From the NCBI RefSeq assembly GCF_030272615.1, contig NC_081413.1, positions 718,727,867-718,791,866 on the forward strand: a DNA stretch of 64,000 bases. Reading direction: 5' to 3'. Position numbers and translations under genes: made by a program. Below are positions 31,851 to 42,961 of this stretch, one piece after another. The DNA is from Cryptomeria japonica. Its lineage: Eukaryota > Streptophyta > Pinopsida > Cupressales > Cupressaceae. The notes beneath the pieces were generated by a model, which was not told where the DNA came from, did no database searches, and saw only the letters and a program-made list of their open reading frames with translations. Position 1 is the stretch's first letter, and each line of letters begins with the position of its first letter.

Positions 31851-32229
31851 AAACTTAGATAGTTGAATTTTTGCATCAAACCGACAGAAACTAACAAAGA
31901 AACCTTTTTCTGGCTTTGATGGAGGAGAGCTACTTCTCAGGGGGAGTAGTTGGTTATAATAATTGATTGAATTAGTTGGTTGTATGTTCTAGTATCTTAT
32001 TTTTCTTTGCTTTGGAATTTGATGTCAAAGGGGGGGAGATATCTATGGAAAAATAGTATTTGGGAGATTATTCATTGGGGAGAAATTTATACTCTCTGCA
32101 TTTTGGTTTTTGATTTCTGGTATTGATCTCTATTTTGGGAGATATGTTGGTTTTTGGTTTTTGGTATTTCTGCTTTGACACTTAGATGTTTTTCCATCTA
32201 GTGTTGCCACCAATGCCAAAGGGGGATAT
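31851..32229 (+). other. Copia B2 3' noncoding region with polypurine tract
   Basis: No gene in these 379 bases. Contains CTACTTCTCAGGGGGAGTAG near 31930, a T-rich part, and the polypurine tract AAAGGGGGATAT (32218-32229) touching the LTR. Confidence 0.85.
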
Positions 32230-33278
32230 TGTTGGTATTATGGATGTGTTGCACTAGTTTTGTCATTGATGTCAAAACTTATCCTTCTGGAGAGCTATGG
32301 TTATGTTACCGGCACATTGTATTCACCAGTATGGATAGTGACTTATGCACAATCACCGACATTTGGTTCACCGACACTGATGAAGACTTGTTATCATCTG
32401 GAGATCACTTTATTATGTCAAAGACATGGTTTGGATATTTGGTTTTGGTGTTTTGGTTATTGGTCTAATCGGATTGACATATTTGTTGTTATCAGTAAAT
32501 TGGTCTAGGTTATGCAATGACACACATTATCTATTCCAGATCAGCACAACATGTTATGGAGATGATTTATTGATTGAATATTATTGTAAATGAATTGAGC
32601 CAACATGATGCATCACATCTTATCTTATTTGTAATTGTTTTGAATATTCTTAGTGAGCCGACCTACACATTTGGTCTTAGGCTTGGTATATATGTAAGAT
32701 CCCATTTGTGAGATGAAAGTAACATAGAATGACATTGTAACAGAGTGTGGTATTTGGTATATGTGAATATAAGCTGAGCTATTCAAGAAGATATCATTCA
32801 AAGGTTCAAGGAAGGTTTGAAGATGATTATTAGAGCTTAAACGGTACTAAATCTAGCATTGGAGATGCTATTTTGAGTAGTACATTATTCTAGGATTTAA
32901 CCATCCTACTGTAGTCATTGCGACTCCCATTTGAGCAGTGTGCTCTAGGCGATTGGCCTTGCTGCATGTGAAGACCCCATTTATGTACACATACTATTTG
33001 CAGTAGTATCATCTGATTGTGGGTAAGGTTTCCCACCATGGTTTTTCCCCTTACAGGGTTTCCACGTCAAAAATATTTGTGTTATGTGTTGTGGATATTG
33101 TTTCTATTTCTGTTTCATGCTTTAAGTTTCACAGGTATTGATATTAACTGTTAATCTATTAACTGGCATTCAGATTGGTTTATCGATATTAAATATCAAG
33201 TTTGATTAAGTTATATCTGGGTTAAAATTCATTGACAACTAATTCACCCCCCCTCTTAGTTGCCTTTTGGTCCTAACA
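32230..33278 (+). repeat. 3' LTR of Copia B2 (family B)
   Basis: TGTTGGTATTATGG...TTTTGGTCCTAACA, 1,049 bp. C-rich stem-loop at 33236-33262 with stem CAACTAA/TTAGTTG. The CCCTTACAGGG plus TTTCCACGTC block lies near 33050. The next base begins minus-strand B3 RT, so B2 is inserted in B3. Confidence 0.9.
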
Positions 33279-36200
33279 ATTTATCTCCCCAATCATAGAC
33301 ATTTTGAATTCTTCCTGCATTTTATTAGAAAAGTCCTTACATAATCCATCTTTATCACCAAAAATGATATCATCAACAAATAAATTGTTGTCGGCATTAC
33401 CTTTAGTGTAGCCAAGCTTCAAAAGATAATTGTCCAATCTAGCATACCAAGCTCTAGGAGCTTGCTTCAATCCATACAAAGATTTTCTTAATTTGGAAAC
33501 CACATGTTTATCATTTATCAGTGAAAATCCATCAGGCTATTTAATGTAAACTTCCTCTTCAAGATCACCATTCAAAAATGCACATTTTACATCCATTTGA
33601 TATACTTTTTAGTTCTTATGAGCTGCAAATGCAAGAAATAATTTGACTGCCTCAAGTCTAGCTACCGGTTCAAAGGTTTCATTATAATCAATTCCTTCTT
33701 TCTGTGAATAACCTTTAAAAACTAATCTTGCTTTGTTCCTGATTACCTTACAATCTTCATTATGTTTGTTTCTGAATACCCATTAAGTTCCAATTACATT
33801 TTTGTCTTTAGGTCAGGGAACCAATGTCCATGTAGTATTATTTTCAATATGTTCCAATTCATCTTCCATTGCTTTTATCCAATGTTCATCTTTACAAGCT
33901 TCAATCATAGAGGCTGGTTCAACTTGAGAAATTAAACATACCTCTTCATTCCTCTTGTCATAACTCCTTGATACTTATTCCCAATTATCTGATTTTCTGA
34001 GTTGTTCAGTCTTACATACCGGGGTTTATTTACATGTTGTTGTTCTTCAGTCACTGTGGAATTCTCAGATGATGCTGGTGTGACTGGATCAACATTCTAT
34101 AACTGGTGCACTATGTAATGGTTCATTTATGATCATCTCAATTGGTGGTTCATAATCTACAGTTCTTCTAAAGTGTTCATCTATCTTTACATTAGTACTC
34201 TCAATGATCTTCTGCAATATTTTATGGAAACATCTATATGCCTTGCTCTTAGATGAATAACCAAGAAATATTCCTTTATCACTTCTAGGACCAAATTTAC
34301 CAACATACTAATCTCTCCTAATATAACATTTGCTTCCAAATATTCTGAAATACTTAAGACTAGGAGTATTACCAAACCATACTTCATAAGGGGTCTTAGT
34401 GGCTTCACCTTTGATGTGAACTCTATTGAAAGTGTAAATCGTTGTGTTCATTGCTTCTCTCCAGTACATGTGAGGTAGATTAGCTTCCAATATCATGCTT
34501 CCGACTACTTCTAGAATAGTTATGTTCTTCCTTTCCACAACTCTATTCTATTGAGCTATCTGAGGTACTGATAGTTGTCTTTTTATTCCATTCACTTCAC
34601 AGAATGTATTAAATTCCTTAGATGTAGATTCTCATCCTTGATCAGATCTCAAACACTTGATTTTCTTATCGGTTTCATTCTCTACCATTTCCTTGAATAA
34701 CTTGAACTCTCCAAATGCTTCTAATTTCTCTTTGAGAAAGGTAACCCAACCCATTCTAAAATAATCATCAATGATTAGCATGAAATACCTATCTTCCTGT
34801 AAACTTCTAGTTCTTCTCGGACCACACAAGTTAGTATGAATCAAATCAAGAACATTATTGGATTTCTTAGAAATACTCTTAAAAGTTGTTCTAACTTGCT
34901 TTCCCATTTGACATTCCTTACATACCGGATTATGAGGTTTCACAATCTTAGGTAAATCCCTTACTTCTTTAGTAGTATTGATCTTCACAATATAATCAAA
35001 ATTTACATGACAAAGTCTCTTATGCCATAACTAGCTTTCATCAATATGTGCAATCAAGCATGTCTTATCATTGTTATTCAAATGAAAGATGTTACCTTTA
35101 GTTTGATTACTGGTTGCAATCTCCAAACCAGTTCTGTTTCTGATTTTGTATTTTCCATCTTTGAATTGTAACTAAAAACCCTTTTCAACTAATTGGCCAA
35201 CACTCAAAAGATTATGCTTCAATCCTTCAACATAATAAACATTGTTAGTGTTATTCTTACCATCAAGGGATATAGAACCTTTTCCTTTGATCCAACAAGC
35301 TTTATCATTGCCAAATCTTACTAGACCTCTATTGAATTCTTGAAAGATAATAATTTATTTTTATCACCAGTCATATGATGTGAACATCTGCTATCAATTA
35401 TCTATTCATCTTTCTCTTCAATTTTAGCTGACAGGGCATGCTCTACCGGTGTCAGTTCATCTTTTGTTATAGCAACAAAATCCCATCCATTGTCTGTCGG
35501 TTCTTCATCAGAATCATCAGTAACTCCTTCATCAGCATAGTAACATGATTTATCTTTGTTCTTTTTAAATATGAATCTCTAATAATTAGGGTTATGCTTA
35601 TATGATCTTTTAGCTTCTTCTCTCAATCTTGCATGTCTATCAAGACATCTGGATGCTATATGACCAACTTTATTGCAATTGAAATATTTAAATGATGCTT
35701 TGCCTTCATGTGTACTTCCAATTGGACCTTTAGGCATTTTCCTTGCAAATAGTGCTTCAAGTTCTTCCAGTTCTTCATTCTCTTTCCTGATATCTTCAAG
35801 TTCTTTTGCATAAAGTTCTTTCCAATCAAATGATGATGATGATATAGATGATGATTCTTTGAAGGCTAAATTAGTCTTCACTATAGCAACAGGACCAAAT
35901 TCCTCAAGCTCAGATGCTGACAATTTACCAACCAAGGTGTGTCTAGATACTAATATATTAGGCATTGTTCTTAGCTCATTAATAGCAATTACTTTCATTT
36001 TATATGCTAGTGGAAAAGCTCTTGAAACTTTAGAAAAAATTTCATCTTCACTTAAGGAACCTCCACAACATTGTATACCCAAAACAATTTCATTAACTCT
36101 TTCCATAAAAGCATAAATTCTTTCATCTTCTTCCATTTTCAGGTTATCATACATGACTCGGTAACATTCTAGTTTATCAATTTTGACAGTGGTATCACCT

Positions 36201-36502
36201 TCATTCAAAGTCTCCAATTTATCCCAAATATCTTTAGTAGTAGATAGGTCTGATAGTCCCATGGTTTTCTGATCTGATAATATGCTCAAAAGTGCTTCTC
36301 TTGCTTTGCAATCATTCTCCAAGTCCTTGGTCAAATTCGATGGATTAGGTTGACTCTGAGTAGGAGCAACATATCCATTCTTTGTAACTTCCCATATATC
36401 TCTTCCAATGCAATTCAGAAGTGTCTCCATTCTAATCTTCCATATACCATAGTTAGTTCCATCAAGTTTCAGACTGTCCTTCCTGAAAATGTTAGTTGCC
36501 AT
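33279..36502 (-). pseudogene. Copia B3 gag-pol polyprotein, truncated in RT
   Basis: Minus strand from ATG 36502: gag (MATNIFRKDSLKLDGTNYG, 307 codons open to 35579), zinc knuckle near 35690 with its first Cys changed to Tyr (YFNCNKVGHIASRC), protease near 35390 reading DSRC instead of DSGC, integrase (CKECQMGK; HTNLCGP; RSDQG; MYWREAMN) about 35030-34180, linker, and RT ([21 protein letters not shown]) to 33279. It is cut there in MSMIGEI by the B2 LTR; the remaining RT and RNase H should lie left of the window. Multiple stops. Closest relatives here are B2 and C. Confidence 0.92.
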
Positions 36503-36546
36503 AGGATCTCCTCAAGCTATTAGGGTTCTGCAAAAAAGAGGACTAG

Positions 36547-36558
36547 GCTCTAATACCA
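36547..36558 (-). other. Primer binding site of Copia B3
   Basis: Minus strand TGGTATTAGAGC, one base off the initiator tRNA-Met match, two bases from the LTR. Confidence 0.85.
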
Positions 36559-36560
36559 AT

Positions 36561-37612
36561 TGTTAGGACCGAAAGGCAACTAAGAGGGGGGGGGGTGAAT
36601 CAGTTGTCAATTAATTTTAACCCAAATATAACTTAATCAAACTTGATAATTAATACCAGTAAACCAATCTCAATGTCGGTTAACAAATTAACAATTAATA
36701 TCAATACCGGTGAAACTTAAAGCATGAAATAAAAATAGAAACAGTATCCACAACATATAACACATAGATTTTTTACATCGAAACCCTCTAAGGGGAAAAA
36801 CCATGGTGGGAAACCTTACCCACAATCAGATGGTACTATTGCAAATAGTATGTGTACATAAATGGGGTCTGCACATGCAGAAAGGTCAACCGCCTAGAGC
36901 ACACTATTCAAATGGGAGTCACAATGACTACAGTAGGATGGTTAAATCCTAGAATAATGTACTGCTCAAAATAGCATCTCCAATTCTGGATTCAGTACCG
37001 GTTAAGCTCTGATAATCACCTTCAAACCTTCCTTGAACCTTCGAATGATGTCTTCTTGAATAGCTTGGCTTATATTCGCATATAGCAAATACCACACTCT
37101 ATTACAATGTCATTTTATGTTACTTTCATCTCACAAATGAGATCTGACATATATACCAAGCCTAAGACCAAATGTGTAGGTCGACTCACTAAGAATATTC
37201 AAAACAATTACAAATAAGACAAGATGTGATGCATCATGTCGGCTCAATGCATTTACAATAATATTCAATCAATAAATCATCTCCATAATGTGTTGTGCTG
37301 ATCTGGAATAGATAACGTGTGTCGGTGCATAACCTAGACCAATTTGCTAGTAACAACAAATATGTCAACCCGATTAGACCAATAACCAAAACACCAAAAC
37401 CAAATATCCAAACCATGTCTTCGACATAATACAGTGATCTCCAGATGATAACAAGTCTTCATTAGTGTTGGCGAACCAAATGTCGGTGACTGTGCATAAG
37501 TCACTATCCATACCGGTGAACACAATGTGTCGGTAACATAACCATAGCTCTCCAAAAGGATAAGTGTTGACATAAATGATAAAACTAATGTGACACATCC
37601 ATAATACCAACA
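36561..37612 (-). repeat. 5' LTR of Copia B3 (family B)
   Basis: Minus strand TGTTGGTATTATGG...CGGTCCTAACA, 1,052 bp. Stem-loop at 36577-36606, where the sense strand has CAACTGA with TTAGTTG, i.e. a G-U pair. It marks the right edge of the nested block; the adjoining sequence at 37613 is no longer recognisable retroelement. Confidence 0.9.
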
Positions 37613-39448
37613 TAGACTACACCAAGATGGAGGATTTAATCTATATGAATGCAAGAATAAGAAAATTAAGCTAGATGGATGCAAGATTAAGCAAATTAAG
37701 CTAACATGATTAAGCTAATATGCAATAAGCTAAGATTCAATATTCTCAATGACTCTAGAGCAAAAATAGCATGATAACAATAAAATCTCTAGCCTCCTTT
37801 GATTGAGAGATGAGAGACTGAATTTATAAAAAATTCAGAGAGAAAGCGATGGTCGAGATTGATAGATGATGAGCGATCGAGATTCTCCAAGAGGAAGCAC
37901 AATCCTGGTGATTTGATGTGATTGACTGATTTCTTCAGATTTGGAGGAGATTGTAATAACCATGGGCCCCTAATCTCGACTACATCACCATGGTTCTAAC
38001 CAAAGGCAATTAAATCAATTTTGAGCACCTAATTAATTAATTCCTAAATCATCAATGTCACATTGCAAATTAATCTTTTTAATTAAATAAATCATCAAAA
38101 TCTCTTTAATCAATTATCCTATTTATTTAATTAAATATCCTAGCATATTTAATTAATAAATCAATTTGCCATCAAATCATCAAAAAAGAATTATTTTGAA
38201 AAAAAAAATCAACTTGAGATAAATTGAAAAAGAAATTTCAAAAAGGGAGCAAAATTGAATAAACCAAAGAAAGCTTGCCTTAAGAAAGGAAAATGGAATA
38301 AATCAGTTTTTCTAATTTTATCTTAATTTTAGCTCAATCTTTATCAAAATACCACATAGGTCGAATCACCTCAAAATCACCACGGTATCATTAAATTCAT
38401 ATTACCCCTACTCATTACAATAATAAACATATTCTAAATCTCATTTTTAAAGACTAGAAACAAAATATTTTTTAGCTATAAAGTTGGATGAGACTCTTGA
38501 AACTTAGCTAGCAAAGGTAGAAGAGTATTAACAATATACCATTTTAATTAAATTATTACATCTTCAATCATTTACATAGTTGAATGGAACTATTTATTAA
38601 ATTGTGTGTATAGAAAAATTGTTAGGTAAAGGTATAAAGTGTGATTAGAATGTTAGTTTTTATTATTTACAAAGTTGAATGAGAGTAATTATTTTTTAGG
38701 TTTACATAATTTACATAAAAGTGAGGTTTTCAAGATTTACAAAGTTAAGGTTTTCAACATTTACAAAATTGAGTTAGATTATTTTTTAACATTTGCATAG
38801 TTTACATACAAGTGAGCTCACAAGATTTTATAGTTTGTTTTAAATTATGTTTTAAGTTAAATGCAATGGCATCTTTTTTTGTTGTTTTAATACATAAAAT
38901 ATATTATCGTAAGTATTCATGTTGGGGATGAGACACCCCATCTATGATCTCACTTGCTCATAGCTCCAACCAAAAGTGTTTACCTTCAATTTTAAAAAAT
39001 AAAGAAAAACATAAAAAAATTAATAAAAATTTATGATTAATATAAAAAACTGCAAGAGTTTCCAATATAAATTCATAACAGATTTATCATTTTATTAAAC
39101 CTTAAAATCTTGAATAAGATTTCTAAAATTGAGGCTATTAACTCTTAAATATTTTTACTACATTATATCATTATAAGAGTATAAACATTTACTATTTATA
39201 TACTATTACTAAAGTTTAATACTATTCACTATAAGAATTTAACTTTACCATTACCTCTCCTCACTTTTTAAGTAGATGCATTTTAGATTAAAAAAGGAGT
39301 TATTTTTTATTCGCTAAGAGTTATTTTATTTTACCTTAGAGTTATTTTATTTACTACATACTAGAGTTTAAACACACTAATTCAAAGGAAGATTAAGATC
39401 CTAAGTAACTCAAGGTATAAACAAAATGTTGGTGTAATTAATTATTCA
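37613..39448. other. AT-rich spacer without recognised genes
   Basis: 1.8 kb between Copia B3 and Copia E. No ORF of note, no TE coding motif. About 38020-38170 is full of TTAATTAAATAAAT-like words, like the U3 of the Gypsy LTR, so a decayed LTR relative is possible. The rest is low-complexity A/T sequence. Confidence 0.6.
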
Positions 39449-39625
39449 TGTTGGATATTGTTACACCTTACTTAAGTTTACTTAGGTACATGCATTTCAT
39501 AGTAGTTTGGGTATGGCACACTTGGGTGTTTGTGCCACATTGGGATAGTGTGTGTAAGAGAATTCCACCTTTTATGGTGTGATCTTGTTACTACTTTATC
39601 ATATCCACTTATTGTGGAGTGATAA
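39449..39625 (+). repeat. 5' LTR of Copia E, first part
   Basis: Starts TGTTGGATATTGTTACACC, preceded by ATTCA. Interrupted by Copia C, whose TSD GATAA is at 39621-39625. The two parts together make a 468-bp LTR. Confidence 0.82.
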
Positions 39626-40040
39626 TGTTAGGATAACCGGTGAACAACTGAGAGGGGGGGTGAATCAGTTGTTAACAAATTATAACATTTAATCCACTCA
39701 ATAACCCTTAACCAAATTAAGTACCGGTAAAGCAGAAACAGATACCGGTAAATACTGCAACTTAACAAATAAACAGATAATCAATGCAAAGAAACCATAC
39801 CACATAACACCATTATTTGTATGTGGAAAACCTAGAAAGGGAAAAACCACAGTGGGAAGCCTACCCACAGTCAGATGATACTTTTGCAAAAAATATGTGT
39901 TACAATGAGGGGCATGCACATGTAGGAAGGCACACTGCCTAGAGCGTACTGCTCATTACAAATAGAGTCAATCTGACTACAGAGAGGCTACAACCTTCTC
40001 AAGATCAATGGACAACAATCCAATAGAGTTAACTTCCAGA
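39626..40040 (-). repeat. 3' LTR of Copia C, part distal to pol
   Basis: Plus-strand TGTTAGGATAACCGG is the LTR end on the minus strand. Stem-loop CAACTGA/TCAGTTG with 13-nt loop at 39645-39671; TTTCCAC block near 39821-39880. Cut at 40046 by Copia D (TSD GATAA 40041-40045). Confidence 0.88.
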
Positions 40041-40045
40041 GATAA
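40041..40045 (+). repeat. Target site duplication of Copia D, left
   Basis: GATAA, repeated at 47435-47439. The intact C 5' LTR has AGAGATAGCATCTACC at this place (about 60366), confirming the empty site. Confidence 0.92.
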
Positions 40046-41531
40046 TGTTGGCATTATGTGAACCGGTATGAGGACATAATGACATTGTATGTTGTCATTG
40101 ATGTCAATATGCTAAAGAGGAGAGAACCGATATATATGAGAACTGGTATAACATTGTGAACCAGCATTTGTGCCAAAGTGAAGCGGTGTGTTTGTTCAAG
40201 GTGAACCGGCATATGGTTATGGGAACCGACACATGGAAGCGTTGTATGACTACCGGTTGGTAGTCTCAATTTCAGGGTTTCTGGTTGAAGCGCTTTAAGC
40301 CTGTGCGGCTCAACCGGTGACTTTGTGTGATGAGTTAGCATGGTAATGAAGAATAGATCATGTTTCCACGTAAGCCTTGTGCACGTGAAGAATCTTCCAT
40401 GAAGGAGATTGTTCCCATCTACCTCAGGAATGTGCGAAGCCTGTAAATGGTGATAACGCATGATGGGTTATCAGTCGCCATGAAATCGGTGGAAAATGAA
40501 CGATGGAGAATGTCTTGAGATTGGATCAAGACTATTGCATTTAGTGCAGTGTGCTCAATGGTTAGGATTGAACCGTTTGAATTCCTTAACCTAACAGGTT
40601 TAGGGTTTAGGGTTTATGCTACCGACCTATCTATTTTCCTATAAGGTCGATGTTGTCTTTCGTTCTGAGGTTGTTGGAAAAAGTTGTGTGTGAGTATCCA
40701 AGTGAAGAGATATGTGATTCTTGCCAGACCAGAAGAGTGAAGTGATACCTGCAGAGTGTAAGTGCAGAAGGTGAAGAGGAGCGAAAGAGGATTTGCATTG
40801 GCATTGAGTGTTGTTACTAGATCATTGTAATACCTGTTGATCTCTAACCACTTCAATAGTCAGGAAATCTCTTCACAGGGTAGCTTTAACTGGCTTGCTA
40901 TAAATCCTTTAACAGGGTGACTCAAAACCATTGAATTCTTGAAATCCTCTAACAAGGTAACCTTTAACATGGTTTAACCCTTAACCGGGTATTCTAGCCA
41001 TCCCTTAACTGGGTGATCCCTAATAGGACCGGTTCCTAACAGAACCTATTGTATCAGTGTTTAACCAGACAAGGCTCCTAACAAAGCGGACTTCTAAAGA
41101 GTTCAAAAAAAAGCTTGTGGGTATTCATCCCCACCGTGGTTTTTCCTAGTTGGGTTTCCACGTGAAAAATATGTCTGTCATATGTGATGCCCTTTTCATG
41201 TGATGATATGTTGTTTTTTGTCAAGCGGTGAATCATGTTGATCTAGTTGTTTACATATATGTCTTTGATGATAGTTTACATGTTCATGCACTAGGATGAA
41301 ATGTAAATGATGTATTAGATTGTGTGAGAAGATAAGTGTCAACCGGTTTATGCTTGTCTCAGTTATTCTGGGTTTTGCTGGTTGTACTCTATTTAAAACT
41401 GGTGTTACTGTTTGTTTGTAAAAGCACAGTGTCTGCTGACAAACCGGTTTAGAATTGTGATTTTTGTCTATACTGATTCACCCCCCCTCTCAGTACCGGT
41501 TTGGTACTATTCGTTCATCATTGAGCTATCA
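40046..41531 (+). repeat. 5' LTR of Copia D
   Basis: TGTTGGCATTATGTG...TTGAGCTATCA, 1,486 bp. Plant telomere-like repeat GGTTTAGGGTTTAGGGTTTA at 40597-40616; array of TTAAC-N-GGGT-like units at about 40870-41100; CCTAGTTGGG plus TTTCCACGTG block near 41145; C-rich stem-loop 41471-41495 (TACTGA/TCAGTA, 13-nt loop). Confidence 0.92.
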
Positions 41532-41533
41532 AT

Positions 41534-41545
41534 TGGTATCAGAGC
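41534..41545 (+). other. Primer binding site of Copia D
   Basis: TGGTATCAGAGC, the standard initiator tRNA-Met match, two bases after the LTR. Confidence 0.92.
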
Positions 41546-41602
41546 TTCCTCCACATCCTCTATGTTATAAGCTTAACCGCTTGAGGTAAAGATCCCAGTC
41601 TA

Positions 41603-42961
41603 ATGATGAAGAGGGAAGGTCCAAAGTTCAACAGAGAAATTTTTAGTATATGGAAAGACGGAATGAAGATAAACATCAGAAGCATGGGTGCTCAACACTG
41701 GAGCTATGTTGAGAATGCCTATGTTGCCCCTACCGATACTCTTACCGATGACCAAAAGAGAGAGATGCAGGAGAATGGGCAAGTCATGGAAGCCCTAATT
41801 AGTAGTTTATCTAACATTGAGTTTATTGATGTCTAAGATAAGGTAAATCCCAAAGAGGTATGGGATACTCTTGAAAATATATATGGCGGTGATGATCATG
41901 TAAAACAAGCTAAGGAAGAAAGCCTTAGAGGGAAGTTTGAAGACATGCAGATGGTTGAAAGTGAGACCATTCAAAAAAATGGAATAAGAATCAAAACCAT
42001 TGTTGGAGATATCAAGAGTGCAGGTGGTAAAATAGAAGATTCCACTATGGTAAGCAAAGTCCTGAGATCCTTATTACTGGTCTATGCAATAAGGTTTGCT
42101 ACTATTCAAGAGTTGAGATCAATAGACAAGACTAAGGTATCCCTAGACTCCATCATTGCAAAGTTGACACCCTATGAGCTAAACAGTTTTGATGGTAGTG
42201 TTCAAAAGACTGAATCAACTTTTAAAGCTTCTGTTGTACCATCCAGGAAAGGAAAAGAAGCTAGCACTAGTGGTGAACCAAGATAGAGCAGAGAAATGGA
42301 TGATGAGGAGATTCTAATGTTATTTGAAGCTCTTCTTGCCAGGAAAATTCCTAAAGGAACCGACAAATACAGAGGTAAGCTCCCTTTGAAATGCTTTTCT
42401 TGTAATCGGATAGGACATATTGCTATAAACTGTCCTAATGGCGACAACAAGGACAAACTAGAAAGGTTCAAGAAATTCAAAGGAGGAAACTGGAGAATCT
42501 ATTTTGTGGCAGTTGATGAAGGTGTCATAGATGAGGAATCAGAAGATGAAGAAAATGAAGATATTGTGTTTGTTGTTGTCAAGGAAGATGTGTCAAACAA
42601 GAAGGCTCTTGTCTCCTGGTTTGATAATTCCAATGAGTGGATCATTAACAGTGGTTGTTCTCACCATATGACTAGTGACCGGAGCAAGTTTCTATCCTTG
42701 GAAGAGTATGATGGTGGTGTGGTTCACTTTGGAAATGATGCACCATGTATGGTCAAAGGTAGAGGGTCCATCTCTCTGAATGGAAAGAGTAGTGCTGACA
42801 ATGTGTATTGGGTTGATGGTCTCAGACACAACCTTCTGAGTGTTGCCCAGCTAAATGATAGTGGTCTCACTTTGGAATTCAAGAATGGAGTGTGCAGAAT
42901 CAAAGGAAAGAATGGTGAATTGGTGGCCACCAGTATGCAGACCAAAGGTAACCTATTTTAG
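41603..42961 (+). pseudogene. Copia D gag and protease
   Basis: Starts MMKREGPKFNREI at 41603. Stops break gag in EFIDV*DKV (about 41834) and in GEPR*SRE (about 42284). Zinc knuckle CFSCNRIGHIAINC near 42392-42433. Protease active site reads N-S-G-C at 42647-42658 (WIINSGCSHHMT) where the family has D-S-G-C: the catalytic Asp codon has become AAC, a G to A change. The stretch ends at the TAG 42959-42961 just before the integrase zinc-binding part. Confidence 0.92.

Noticed and set aside
37613-39448. Hidden host gene in the AT-rich spacer
   Set aside because: No long ORF, no splice-like exon pattern and no recognisable motif on either strand.
40597-40616. True interstitial telomere or chromosome end
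   Set aside because: Only about two and a half TTTAGGG units, present at the same place in both LTRs of one element; it is part of the LTR.
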